Assembly: GCA_026413945.1 (NCBI GenBank)
Contig: JAOAJX010000003.1
Coordinates: forward strand, 1-64,000
Reading direction: 5' to 3'
Source: Candidatus Iainarchaeum sp.
Lineage (GTDB): Archaea; Iainarchaeota; Iainarchaeia; Iainarchaeales; DTGL01
DNA: 64,000 nt
A program made the position numbers and the translations under genes. The notes under the pieces were generated by a model that saw only the letters and a list, made by a program, of their open reading frames with translations, did no database searches and was not told the origin of the DNA. Positions 16,356-24,620 of the stretch are shown here, one piece after another (the first letter of the stretch is position 1; each line of letters starts with the position of its first letter).

Positions 16356-16592
16356 ATGCGAGACAAAAGGCCCGAGCTTAGCGATGAAGAGATTGCGTTG
16401 AGAATAATAAAGCTTTATTTTGAAGAGATTGCTAGGATTGGAATAAAGAGGAATTTTACTCTTGACTCTATACTGAATGCATATTTTTACACTTTGCATA
16501 AACTAAAAAACAAAAAGAGCGAGATTGCAAGGGTCTGTAAAATGGTTCAGGAAGAGCTTACCGAACAATCAACAAAAGGGCAAAACACTTAG
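16356..16592 (+). CDS. Small helical protein, unknown
   Basis: Product of 78 residues, predicted all-helical and charged, with I-I-K-L-Y-F-E-E-I-A-R-I-G-I-K and a Lys-rich second half. The ATG at 16356 has an excellent AAGGAGG site (16343-16349) and follows orc1/cdc6 by 12 bases, so it is probably co-transcribed with it. No family was recognised. Its stop codon lies inside a hairpin shared with the convergent YchF gene. Confidence 0.65.
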   Translation: MRDKRPELSDEEIALRIIKLYFEEIARIGIKRNFTLDSILNAYFYTLHKLKNKKSEIARVCKMVQEELTEQSTKGQNT

Positions 16593-16598
16593 TGTTTT
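16582..16598. terminator. Bidirectional hairpin across two stop codons
   Basis: AAAACAC (16582-16588) and GTGTTTT (16592-16598) pair around TTA. The TAG of the upstream gene (16590-16592) is in the loop and stem, and the TAA of the convergent YchF gene begins at 16600-16598. T tracts follow in both directions. With only 5 bases between the genes this probably ends both transcripts. Confidence 0.5.
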
Positions 16599-17779
16599 TA
16601 CCTTGCAATTATTTTAACAATGTCACCACTTTTAAGTTCAGTATCTTTGCCTATCTTTTGTCCAGTTTTACAATTTATAGCCGCAACAAAAGAATTACCA
16701 ATGCTTGTGTGAACTTTGTAAGCAAGCTCAATTGCAGTGGAACCTTTTTTTAGTAACATTGCGTCAGGAAGCACATTGCCTTTAGAATCAGAAAGCTTTG
16801 CCTGGTCTTCCACTGGAAAAACAACAATCATCCCAAGAACGTCAAAAGCAACCTTGTTAAGAACCTGCTGTACTCCAGTGCCCCCAAATCTTTTTAGAAT
16901 ATTTTCTCTTATAAACTCGAGAGCCGCCTTCTGTTTTTCAGGAATTTCTTTAAGAATCTTAAATTCAGATTCACCAGGGACATATTCTATAATACCTTGC
17001 TCTGAAGCCTTTCTCAAAGCCAGTTCAGCTTCAGCAGAAACCGGCATTATTGTCTCATCAGGAAATTTTTCCTTTAACTTTCTTATGTTTTCTTCAGATT
17101 CCTTAATGTCTGCCTTGTTTGCTGCAATTATCATTGGTTTGCTCTTCTGTCTTAAAAGCTCTGCAAACTCGAGCTTAAGCTCCTCGTTCCAATCGCATAT
17201 TCTTTGTCCCGAGTTTATTTCTATAAGGCATTTTTTTATATAGTCTTCGCTTATCCCAAGGCCGCTTATCTGCTTTGCAAGAACACTGGCCGCTAATTCA
17301 TTTTTCACATGCCTTAGATTTGGCCATGCTCTATCTATTATGCCTTTTATCCAGTATTGCATCTCTTTTTTTAGAAAAATAACAGTCTCTTCTGGGTTAA
17401 ATTTTCCCACACCAACAACATTTCCGTGCGTATCTGTTGAGCCACTCGCATCTAAAACATGTATCAAGCCGTCTGCAACCATTATATCGTTTAGGAACTG
17501 GTTGCCAAGACCTTTTCCTTGCCAAGCATCAGGCACCAATCCCGCTACATCCCATACCTTTATTGGCACAAAGCGCCAACCATTTTTGCAATAACCGTGC
17601 ACAGGACTACACTTCTGACCTATCTCAGAGTGAGGGCATTTAACCTTGACATACGCAACACCTTGGTTAGGCTTTATAGTTACAAAAGGCCTGTTGCCAG
17701 TTTCAGCATTGCATAGTGTTAAAGCGTTGAAGAATGTACTCTTTCCAGAATTTGGTGCTCCAACAATGCCTATCTCCAT
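16598..17779 (-). CDS. ychF: OBG-family GTPase YchF with TGS domain
   Basis: Product of 393 residues. G1 motif G-A-P-N-S-G-K-S-T at 7-15, switch region T-I-K-P-N-Q-G, G3 D-V-A-G-L-V-P near 75, and an N-K-A-D G4 motif near 243. A TGS domain at the end reads A-Y-K-V-H-T-S-I-G and finishes S-G-D-I-V-K-I-I-A-R. The archaeal type has an insert with two C-containing segments after switch I. The family binds ribosomes and hydrolyses ATP or GTP. Start ATG 17779 puts the P-loop at the expected position; there is no Shine-Dalgarno, and a TATA-like CTTATTTTATG about 30 bases upstream suggests leaderless translation. Confidence 0.93.
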   Translation of the reverse strand: MEIGIVGAPNSGKSTFFNALTLCNAETGNRPFVTIKPNQGVAYVKVKCPHSEIGQKCSPVHGYCKNGWRFVPIKVWDVAGLVPDAWQGKGLGNQFLNDIMVADGLIHVLDASGSTDTHGNVVGVGKFNPEETVIFLKKEMQYWIKGIIDRAWPNLRHVKNELAASVLAKQISGLGISEDYIKKCLIEINSGQRICDWNEELKLEFAELLRQKSKPMIIAANKADIKESEENIRKLKEKFPDETIMPVSAEAELALRKASEQGIIEYVPGESEFKILKEIPEKQKAALEFIRENILKRFGGTGVQQVLNKVAFDVLGMIVVFPVEDQAKLSDSKGNVLPDAMLLKKGSTAIELAYKVHTSIGNSFVAAINCKTGQKIGKDTELKSGDIVKIIAR

Positions 17780-17823
17780 AAAAAATAGCTTAAGGCAAAA
17801 CACATAAAATAAGTGCTGCGTAT

Positions 17824-18228
17824 TTATTGAGTCCAAATTGTAAGAAACTGCGCTTTCTCAAAGATTATATGATTGAAATCCTCTAGCTTAAAGCTTACAT
17901 GAAAATCAGGCCCACAGAGAAGCTTTACACACCGCCTTATGCTTCTATTTTCCATGCATGCAGAATCCTTGTTGAAATCAATCTTGCCCTCTTCTATTAC
18001 TGGGTTGTGGTAAAATAACAAGTAATTAGAGTCGCAATTTTCATTAATCCTTGAAGCAATCTGCATTAAATCATTATCCATCTTCTCAAAAAGCATCTGC
18101 GCGCTAAAAAAATTCTGCAAGAACCAGAACAAAGCTATGCCACAGGCAAGAGCAACGCCTATGTAAATCATAACTTGAATCGAGATACTCCCTTTATGAA
18201 ATCCTTTATTAAGTGCCTCTGCATTCAA
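17824..18228 (-). CDS. Pilin-like protein (HKGSISIQ)
   Basis: Product of 134 residues. H-K-G-S-I-S-I-Q-V-M-I-Y-I near residues 11-23 leads into a hydrophobic helix, so Gln replaces the usual Glu5. The soluble part has four cysteines. TTG at 18228 is preceded by GAGGTTG and overlaps the upstream stop by 20 bases. Last of four co-directed genes, each with one amino-terminal helix and several cysteines, running away from pilus locus 2. Likely minor pilin. Confidence 0.6.
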   Translation of the reverse strand: MNAEALNKGFHKGSISIQVMIYIGVALACGIALFWFLQNFFSAQMLFEKMDNDLMQIASRINENCDSNYLLFYHNPVIEEGKIDFNKDSACMENRSIRRCVKLLCGPDFHVSFKLEDFNHIIFEKAQFLTIWTQ

Positions 18229-18619
18229 TTGCTACAACCTCTATATCTTTTTTTTCAAATATGCACTTGAAATTATGTATATCGTAAGCTTTTATTATGT
18301 CTGGCTCATTAAGGTTAAGCTCTGCAGCATTCACATCACATTTGCAGTGCTCACAATTTTTTATATTCTTGTAATCAACGCAGATTCCTTTTCCATGGCC
18401 ACTTACAACTGCACCTGATGAAATTTCGATCTCTTTGCTTAATCGCGTTTCAACCTCTGAGTTGCATACAAAATTGCACCACTGTGCAAAAGCTTTTACC
18501 GCATTCTCATTTGTTTTTATCTTTGTTTGCTCTCTGTTGTTCTCAACCATTGTGAGCAGTATTCCCATGGCCAAGAAAACTGTTATTATTCCAAAAACTA
18601 CCCAAACAGCATTTTCCAT
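18209..18619 (-). CDS. Pilin-like protein, cysteine-rich
   Basis: Product of 136 residues starting M-E-N-A-V-W-V-V-F-G-I and a hydrophobic helix within the first 25 residues. The leader is too short for a classical signal. The outside domain holds seven or so cysteines, including C-E-H-C-K-C. ATG at 18619 with GGTAGGG just upstream; a TTG at 18631 is possible. It fits the set by size, topology and cysteine content. Function unknown, presumably pilus-associated. Confidence 0.58.
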   Translation of the reverse strand: MENAVWVVFGIITVFLAMGILLTMVENNREQTKIKTNENAVKAFAQWCNFVCNSEVETRLSKEIEISSGAVVSGHGKGICVDYKNIKNCEHCKCDVNAAELNLNEPDIIKAYDIHNFKCIFEKKDIEVVAIECRGT

Positions 18620-18640
18620 TTTCCCTACCAATGACTTTTT

Positions 18641-19201
18641 TTAGCAGACAACTTCATCGTCGCTTGCTTTCCCATCGCGGTTTTTGTCAAAGACCATTGT
18701 AAACCAGTGGTTCGGCTGGTTTTTTGGATCTGAGTAACATTCCCCTGGCTGTATAAACTTTTTTAGGTTTGCGCTTGATTGCTCAGTAGACAAGCCTTGC
18801 ATCTGCCAGTAGTTGCACATTAAGCTCTTGCAAGCGTTCATTTTCAGCAAAGCACCATCAACTTCACAATCAATCAACACAGGACAAGGTATTCGGTTTT
18901 CACAAATACCTATTCCTGCTAATAGGCTTTCATCATAGTCATTCTTTAGTTGGTTCTTTGTTAGGTCTACACCTTGTGTAAAAACATGCTTGCAGAAATT
19001 TACCTTTCCGCTAATGTCTTTTGCCTTAATGCATAAGCTTTGGCATTCTTGCTTCCATTCATCAACGGTTTTCTTTTCGAGTTCACCGCCAACCTTTACT
19101 ACCTGTTGCGAAACCATTTGCAATACAAGCATTGCTACAGCCAAAAGCACAAACAGAATTATAAAAACCTGTATTGCCATTTCCATTCCTTTCTCACTCA
19201 T
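18641..19201 (-). CDS. Pilin-like protein with C-terminal EF-hand loop
   Basis: Product of 186 residues. M-S-E-K-G-M-E-M-A-I-Q-V-F precedes a hydrophobic helix, a K-G site without Glu5. The outside domain carries about ten cysteines and ends D-K-N-R-D-G-K-A-S-D-D-E followed by V-V-C. That twelve-residue loop fits the EF-hand/dockerin calcium pattern (acidic or Asn at 1, 3, 5; Gly at 6; Glu at 12), with Ala instead of a large aliphatic at position 8. ATG at 19201 follows GAGGTGAGG and overlaps the upstream stop. Possibly a calcium-stabilised minor pilin or tip protein. Confidence 0.65.
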   Translation of the reverse strand: MSEKGMEMAIQVFIILFVLLAVAMLVLQMVSQQVVKVGGELEKKTVDEWKQECQSLCIKAKDISGKVNFCKHVFTQGVDLTKNQLKNDYDESLLAGIGICENRIPCPVLIDCEVDGALLKMNACKSLMCNYWQMQGLSTEQSSANLKKFIQPGECYSDPKNQPNHWFTMVFDKNRDGKASDDEVVC

Positions 19202-19596
19202 ACCCTCACCTCCACTTTACTGCTTGGGTAATTCCAGAATATTGTTATGCTTCTTGTAGTGCCACTATCTATATGATATTTGTTAGAGTCAATTCCAGGC
19301 ATCTCTTTTGCAATCTCCGAAGCATCTACTGTTATTGGATTTTCAACTGTTATAGCATAGCAAGTATAATATTCCATTTTTGGTTTTGCATTCATTTCTT
19401 CATAACAGGACTTTAAGAGCTTGCCGATCTGCGAGTTTGTTATGCTTATTTGTTGAATGACTTTAGTATCTGTGCTTCTAGTCTGTGTCCATTGAAGTTC
19501 TAGTCCTGAAAGCCAACCTTGGCTTAATGCCAAAAGCATGGCACCTACTGCCAGAGCCACAAAAATTGTTATAATCACAGATATAGGAAGCTCCAT
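19198..19596 (-). CDS. Pilin-like protein, first of a four-gene set
   Basis: Product of 132 residues: M-E-L-P-I-S-V-I-I-T-I-F and a hydrophobic helix in the first 25 residues, then a beta-rich domain with two cysteines. A TATA-like ATTTAAATA (19634-19642, minus strand) and GAGGGTTG precede the ATG at 19596. It overlaps the next gene as ATGA. It heads the set that is divergent from pilus locus 2, 128 bases between the start codons, suggesting coordinate expression. Confidence 0.6.
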   Translation of the reverse strand: MELPISVIITIFVALAVGAMLLALSQGWLSGLELQWTQTRSTDTKVIQQISITNSQIGKLLKSCYEEMNAKPKMEYYTCYAITVENPITVDASEIAKEMPGIDSNKYHIDSGTTRSITIFWNYPSSKVEVRV

Positions 19597-19682
19597 TTTT
19601 CAACCCTCGCTTATACCTTATTGCTATTTTTGTATTTAAATTTATCCTTAATCAAGGTTGTCAGGAAAAGCTCAAGAAAACA

Positions 19683-19690
19683 TTTATATA
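19683..19690 (+). promoter_or_regulatory. TATA box of pilus locus 2
   Basis: TTTATATA lies 35 bases before the ATG at 19725, so the transcript should begin near 19713 with AGGGA in a very short leader. It is the only clear promoter upstream of the coiled-coil, ATPase and platform genes. Confidence 0.5.
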
Positions 19691-19724
19691 TGGGCAAGCA
19701 CTAAAGATAAGAATAGGGATTGTT

Positions 19725-20354
19725 ATGGACCCAAAGATTGAATCCGTTAAGAATAAGATTGGCGGTGTTGAAAGCTCTCTTGCAATTATATCGCAATCAA
19801 AGCAGAAAAATCTCTCAGAAGTAAATGCCAATCTGAACTTTCTAGTTGGACAACTCGAGAATTTGCGTGTTGAGCTTGATAATCTGGACAAGACAATAGT
19901 GCTTGGCTCACCGCTCACAGAATATAGTGAAAATGTTGAGAAACTCACCTCCATCGAAGAAACAATAAACAGCGTTGAATCAAAGTTCGAATTGGCAATT
20001 GAAAAAATAGCCGAAATCAGAAAGGATCAGGAAGTTCTGAAAAACCTTTTACAGGAAGGTATCTCCGAAAAACAGGTCCAACTTCTTGAATCAAGAATAA
20101 AAAATATTGAAGAGCTTCAAGAGAAACTCATGAGCTCAAAATCAACAAAAATACTTGTAGAGCTTGTGGAAATAATAGATGAGCTTAATCACAGATTAAA
20201 AAGAATAGAAGAGCTTTTCAAGATAGGCAAGATTTCAGAGGCACAAGTAACGCAATATTCACCTCAGTACTCACTGCCTTATCCACAGCAGCCAGTGCCA
20301 CAGCAACAGCCTTCAAAGCCAGTTGGTGGACTTAAATGGATTTTTAAGCGTTAA
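19725..20354 (+). CDS. Cytoplasmic coiled-coil protein of pilus locus 2
   Basis: Product of 209 residues. Residues 1-165 are almost entirely heptad-like coiled coil with no membrane segment. Residues about 170-198 are rich in Pro, Gln, Tyr and Ser. The end is basic, K-W-I-F-K-R. First gene of the second pilus operon, 5 bases before another coiled-coil gene. Archaellum operons place cytoplasmic coiled-coil proteins (ArlC/D/E) before the ATPase in a similar way; this is an analogy of position and shape only, no sequence family was recognised. Confidence 0.65.
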   Translation: MDPKIESVKNKIGGVESSLAIISQSKQKNLSEVNANLNFLVGQLENLRVELDNLDKTIVLGSPLTEYSENVEKLTSIEETINSVESKFELAIEKIAEIRKDQEVLKNLLQEGISEKQVQLLESRIKNIEELQEKLMSSKSTKILVELVEIIDELNHRLKRIEELFKIGKISEAQVTQYSPQYSLPYPQQPVPQQQPSKPVGGLKWIFKR

Positions 20355-20359
20355 AGTGA

Positions 20360-20944
20360 ATGAAAATGTCAGATGAGAAAGCAAGGGTAAAATTTTATAA
20401 TCCCAATATCGCAGACTTTGAGCATGTAAGGTTCGATGGCGACCCCATGGTTCTAGAGAAGTGCAGATACATAAGTGCCCAAGTTATTATGCAAAAAGCA
20501 AGGCTTGAAAAGTTAAGAAACGCAATAATCTCAGGAACATCATACTCTGCCATGGAAGTTGAATCTAAGATAAACGAACTTAGCAAGAGAGCAGAAATAC
20601 TTGCTTCAAAATCAAACCTAATATCAACTTCTATAGAAGAATTAGAAGCTGCTGAAAACGATCTAAAAAAACGTGCCTTGTCAGGTGAATTATTACAAAG
20701 GTATACTGCTGTCAGAGAGCAAATAATTCAAATTGAAAAAACATTTGGCGGCCTTGCATCAATACGCGCACCAGATCTCTTTGAATCCATGATGCACGAC
20801 CTTGAAAACATGAACGCAAGGGTAAGGAAAATTGAAGATATCGTGGGAGCAACCGTTGACATTGCTTTAAAAGACCGCTTGGAGCGTGCAAAGAGATATA
20901 TTGATTATTATGGCAAAGAGATTTCTGAAAGAGGTGCACCTTAA
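20360..20944 (+). CDS. Coiled-coil protein preceding the second pilus ATPase
   Basis: Product of 194 residues: a 35-residue amino terminus with K-F-Y-N-P-N-I-A-D-F, then long charged helices predicted as coiled coil, no membrane segment and one cysteine near residue 35. It overlaps the ATPase start by 1 base (TAATG), so translation is coupled. Probably a cytoplasmic partner of the motor; no family was recognised. ATG at 20366 is an alternative start. Confidence 0.65.
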   Translation: MKMSDEKARVKFYNPNIADFEHVRFDGDPMVLEKCRYISAQVIMQKARLEKLRNAIISGTSYSAMEVESKINELSKRAEILASKSNLISTSIEELEAAENDLKKRALSGELLQRYTAVREQIIQIEKTFGGLASIRAPDLFESMMHDLENMNARVRKIEDIVGATVDIALKDRLERAKRYIDYYGKEISERGAP

Positions 20945-22608
20945 TGAAATATATTATCAAAGATTGTAGCAATTGCATAGGCCTCGGAGATAAAAGTTTT
21001 CCAATGTGTGCGCAATGTATCAAGCCACAGAAAGATCTAGAGTTGATAGTTTATAAAAACAAAATTTTTACAAAGCAACAATATCTCAAGGATAATTCTT
21101 ATGTCATATACCCATTTTTTGTTGATTGTCTAATAAAGCCAATTCGCGGCAAAGTGCTCAAGTCTTACAAGATAAAAGATGCGAATGTTAAAATAGTTCA
21201 AGAAGAAGAAAACTTAGAACCAACCTATACTATAACAATACCACATTTGGAGCCAAACATGGAACAGTTACTTTACCTTTATAGGGAATATGAGAGCCAC
21301 GAACTTAAAGATCCTCTTCTTGTGCGTTGGATAAAACAGCATGGCATTCTTGACTATCTTATGTGTGATCCTAAAGTGCAGGAGATAAATATAAACCCAC
21401 CGGAATTTCAAAGCCCTTTTAGAATTGTACATGATGATTTTGATGAGTGCAGGACAAATCTTTATCCTTCAATCGACTTCTTGAATTACCTTGCAACTTA
21501 TTTGAAAATAAACTCTGGTAGGCCTCTTAATAAGGCACAGCCACAGCTTGACGCAGAACTTATCGTTGAAAACCAACGCGCAAGGGTTGCTGCTGTAGTG
21601 CAGCCATTTTCAATTCATGGCATTGGCTATTCAATAAGGCGCCATAGGGAAAAGCCATGGACATTGCCTCTTTTCATAGCTAACAAAACCATAAGCCCAC
21701 TTTTCGCCGGTTTCATGTCATTCATGATCACACATGGAAGAACATTTCTAACAGCTGGGCCTCGTGGCTCCGGAAAAACTTCCTTGCTAAGCGCATGTAT
21801 GCTTGAAATACTTCCAAAGTATAGAATTATAACAATCGAAGATACGCAAGAGCTCCCGATCAACTTCTACAAAGAATATGGCTATGACATACTTTCTTTC
21901 AAGGTTCGCTCAGCATTATCACCTGAAGGCCTTGAGATACCTTTTGAGAAAGGTCTTAGAACATGCTTAAGATTAGGCAATTCATGCTTAATACTTGGCG
22001 AAGTTCGTTCGCAAGAAGCAAAAGTTCTTTACGAAGCGATGCGTGTTGGCGCAATGGCTAATACAGTGGCAGGAACAATACATGCAGACAATCCATATGG
22101 TGTTTTTGACCGTGTTGTTAATGACTTAGGTGTGCCAAAAGGCTCGTTCAAGGTCACAGACTTGATTATAATAATAAAGCAGATTAAATCTCCAACCGGT
22201 CTTTATCATGTTAGGCGTGTTACTCAGGTTGTTGAAGTGCTAAAAGACTGGCAAGATGAGCCAGTTTTCAGAACACTCATGACCTACGACAAAAAAGAAG
22301 ATTCTTTGGTTCCGACACAAGCATTGATTAAAGGAAATTCAGTTACGATTCAGAACATAATGGAAACAAGTATGGAATATGACTCTTATGATAAGGTTTG
22401 GCGCGATATCACGTTGAGAGCCTGGGCAAAGCAGCGCTTTGTTGAGACACTCTCCGTTTTCAAAGAAAAGCTTGAAGGCCCATATGTGCTCAAAGCAAAC
22501 AAATGGTTTGCTGAAGCATTTGAAAAAATAAAGCCATTGCAAAGTGAAGAAGCAGAAAATAAGTTTAAGGAAGAGTATGAGAAACGTCTGCAATTGCTTT
22601 GGAAGTGA
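20944..22608 (+). CDS. Type II/IV secretion system ATPase with N-terminal Cys4 motif, locus 2
   Basis: Product of 554 residues. It opens with C8-x2-C11-x10-C22-x2-C25, a probable zinc-binding knuckle not seen in the locus 1 ATPase. The ATPase core has Walker A G-P-R-G-S-G-K-T at 272-279, the Asp-box I-I-T-I-E-D-T-Q-E-L near 300, Walker B S-C-L-I-L-G-E-V-R near 345, and a histidine box G-T-I-H-A-D-N near 380. It lacks the long charged amino-terminal tail of the other ATPase. It powers the second pilus-like machine together with the fused platform encoded next. ATG at 20944 overlaps the previous stop. Confidence 0.92.
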   Translation: MKYIIKDCSNCIGLGDKSFPMCAQCIKPQKDLELIVYKNKIFTKQQYLKDNSYVIYPFFVDCLIKPIRGKVLKSYKIKDANVKIVQEEENLEPTYTITIPHLEPNMEQLLYLYREYESHELKDPLLVRWIKQHGILDYLMCDPKVQEININPPEFQSPFRIVHDDFDECRTNLYPSIDFLNYLATYLKINSGRPLNKAQPQLDAELIVENQRARVAAVVQPFSIHGIGYSIRRHREKPWTLPLFIANKTISPLFAGFMSFMITHGRTFLTAGPRGSGKTSLLSACMLEILPKYRIITIEDTQELPINFYKEYGYDILSFKVRSALSPEGLEIPFEKGLRTCLRLGNSCLILGEVRSQEAKVLYEAMRVGAMANTVAGTIHADNPYGVFDRVVNDLGVPKGSFKVTDLIIIIKQIKSPTGLYHVRRVTQVVEVLKDWQDEPVFRTLMTYDKKEDSLVPTQALIKGNSVTIQNIMETSMEYDSYDKVWRDITLRAWAKQRFVETLSVFKEKLEGPYVLKANKWFAEAFEKIKPLQSEEAENKFKEEYEKRLQLLWK

Positions 22609-22630
22609 GTTTATTATAGGATGATTAGCA

Positions 22631-24523
22631 ATGTATTTTGATTTTGTTTATAATACTGGAAAGAAAATAAAAATTTTTCCTAAGTCCTCATCTCTTGAAA
22701 ATAAGTTCAAACAAGTCGAATTTCCGTATACTTCAGCGGAGTTTCTTTCAGGGATATTCATTTGGTTTATCATACCTGCTTTTGTTGGAATCTTCTTTTT
22801 TATCATCGGTGCAGCTTCAAAACTTTGGCTTTTTGAGCTTTTTGGATATATTTTCATTTTCACATCAGTTCTTCTTGCAATATCATCTTATCTTTATGGC
22901 GCAAGCATATACTACACCCAAGGCATCATACAACAAAAAGAAGAGATGCTACAAGCATTACTTGAGATGGCGAATTATATAAGCCTAAATACAAGCATAG
23001 AGTTTGCCTTTACTGAGACAGCAAAAGGCCTTACAGGAGTTCTCGGTAAGCAATTTAAGAACATAGTGACAAAATTAGAGCTTCAGCAGTATGCTACACT
23101 TGGTGATGCATTTGAGGATTACATTCCTGTATGGATGGAAATAAATCCCGATTTTGTAAAAGGCCTTACAATTCTTCAGACCGCAAGCTTGGCACCCCTA
23201 AGCGAAAGAGACAACATGCTGAAAGAAGGCATAAAGACAATAATGCAGGGTTATTACACGATGGGCAAGAGAACAACAGAAACGCTTTCAAATCAAGCAA
23301 AGAATCTAGTTTCAGTTGGAGTTATGCTGCCAATGATGTCATTAATACTTTTGCCAATGATGTCAATATTTTTGCCAAACATGATAAATGTCCCTTTGCT
23401 AATATTCATTTATGATATTCTTTGCCCCGCCTTGCTATTGCTGTTTGCAATGAACTTTGCTCTCAATCGTGTGCAAGTAAACACAATTGATTTGTCTTTG
23501 TCCCCTAAATTCAAAAAGATGCCGCAAACAATATACCTATTGTGTATATTGGTTGCGATTATTGTTACCGCATTTGGCTTTAGCCACCTTTTTACAATCG
23601 ACATGAGTTCAAAAGAAGGCATAGAAAGAGAATATAAACTTGAGAGTTTGCTGTATGTATGGCTAATTCCTCTCGGAATCTTTTTAGCAGTTGAGTTATA
23701 TCTTTTTTGTTATATCAAGCTCAATGAAAAAATATGGCTTGAAATGCGCGAAGTTGAAGATGATATACCACACCTTCTTCAGGTGGTTAGTAGTTACCTT
23801 GTCCTTAACAGACCTATGGAAAGCATAATCGAGGATGTAAAAGAAGATTACATTAGGCATGGCTTTAAGAGGCATGCTGTTGTTAAAATATTTAGTGAAA
23901 TAACTGATGCACTTTACAATACAAAGAAGACGCTTATTGATTTTGTAAACACTACTCTGCCAGAAATAGTTGCTTCGAAACGTCTCATCCAGATATTTAG
24001 GCGCTTAATACATTTCTCAGAAACAGATATAAAAAATGCAGCAAAGGCAGCAAAGATGATAAGAAGCCACACCCTTTCAATCTTCAGACTTGATAATTAT
24101 ATGCAGACGCTTCTGAGCGATACAAGTGCAACCATCGAATTATCAGGTAAAATACTCGCCCCAATACTCGCGGCAACCGCAATAATAATGGCAGTAGCAA
24201 TTGTGATGGCTTTGGAATATATAATAGGACTTATTGAAGGTGTTGGAAAAGCTTTTGGTATACAAATTTCTTTGCAGCTTGTTGATGTTTCAGCCATAAT
24301 ACCACCAACTGTTGTTTTGGTTATAGTTGGCATATACTTAATACTTACAATGATAGTTTTGAGCTTATTTCTCGCAAATGTTAAATATGGTACAGATCGC
24401 TACAAAATAGGTAAGACAATCTTCAATAATCTACTTGTCGGCTTTTTGATATTCAGTGCGCTTTTCTTTATTGGTGTTATGTTGTTTACAACCTTTATAT
24501 TTAAGGGGGTGCTTGTAAAATGA
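22631..24523 (+). CDS. Fused double TadC/GspF-like platform protein
   Basis: Product of 630 residues with two consecutive platform units: helices near 45-95 and 220-285, then again near 300-320, 335-360, 520-560 and 570-625, with two cytoplasmic helical regions between. Its length equals the sum of the two separate platform proteins of locus 1 (296 and 350 residues), so this is a fusion of the same pair. Conserved-looking stretches include L-L-E-M-A-N-Y-I-S-L-N-T-S and P-H-L-L-Q-V-V-S-S-Y-L. It would form the membrane base for machine 2. ATG at 22631; the stop overlaps a 30-residue peptide gene. Confidence 0.85.
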   Translation: MYFDFVYNTGKKIKIFPKSSSLENKFKQVEFPYTSAEFLSGIFIWFIIPAFVGIFFFIIGAASKLWLFELFGYIFIFTSVLLAISSYLYGASIYYTQGIIQQKEEMLQALLEMANYISLNTSIEFAFTETAKGLTGVLGKQFKNIVTKLELQQYATLGDAFEDYIPVWMEINPDFVKGLTILQTASLAPLSERDNMLKEGIKTIMQGYYTMGKRTTETLSNQAKNLVSVGVMLPMMSLILLPMMSIFLPNMINVPLLIFIYDILCPALLLLFAMNFALNRVQVNTIDLSLSPKFKKMPQTIYLLCILVAIIVTAFGFSHLFTIDMSSKEGIEREYKLESLLYVWLIPLGIFLAVELYLFCYIKLNEKIWLEMREVEDDIPHLLQVVSSYLVLNRPMESIIEDVKEDYIRHGFKRHAVVKIFSEITDALYNTKKTLIDFVNTTLPEIVASKRLIQIFRRLIHFSETDIKNAAKAAKMIRSHTLSIFRLDNYMQTLLSDTSATIELSGKILAPILAATAIIMAVAIVMALEYIIGLIEGVGKAFGIQISLQLVDVSAIIPPTVVLVIVGIYLILTMIVLSLFLANVKYGTDRYKIGKTIFNNLLVGFLIFSALFFIGVMLFTTFIFKGVLVK

Positions 24524-24612
24524 GCAAGACAAGCTGGCAAATAATTGAGGTTATATTGGGCCTTGCCGCAATAGGTATCATACTTATGTATGTTTTTTCA
24601 GCATTGAAGTAG
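24520..24612 (+). CDS. 30-residue single-helix membrane peptide
   Basis: The ATG at 24520 overlaps the platform stop as ATGA, and the frame runs M-S-K-T-S-W-Q-I-I-E-V-I followed by a hydrophobic stretch to S-A-L-K and TAG. The platform gene's last codons hold AAGGGGGTG at the right distance (24503-24511). The peptide is one membrane helix with Glu near the start, similar to a bare class III pilin helix without a leader. The next gene begins 8 bases later. Its coupling to both neighbours argues that it is translated. Confidence 0.6.
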   Translation: MSKTSWQIIEVILGLAAIGIILMYVFSALK

Positions 24613-24620
24613 GTGTTTTT

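Noticed and set aside
20944-24523. Archaellum operon
   Set aside because: No ArlB-type multi-archaellin series, ArlF/G or P-loop ArlH accompanies the ATPase, and the platform is a fused double TadC; a pilus-like system fits better.
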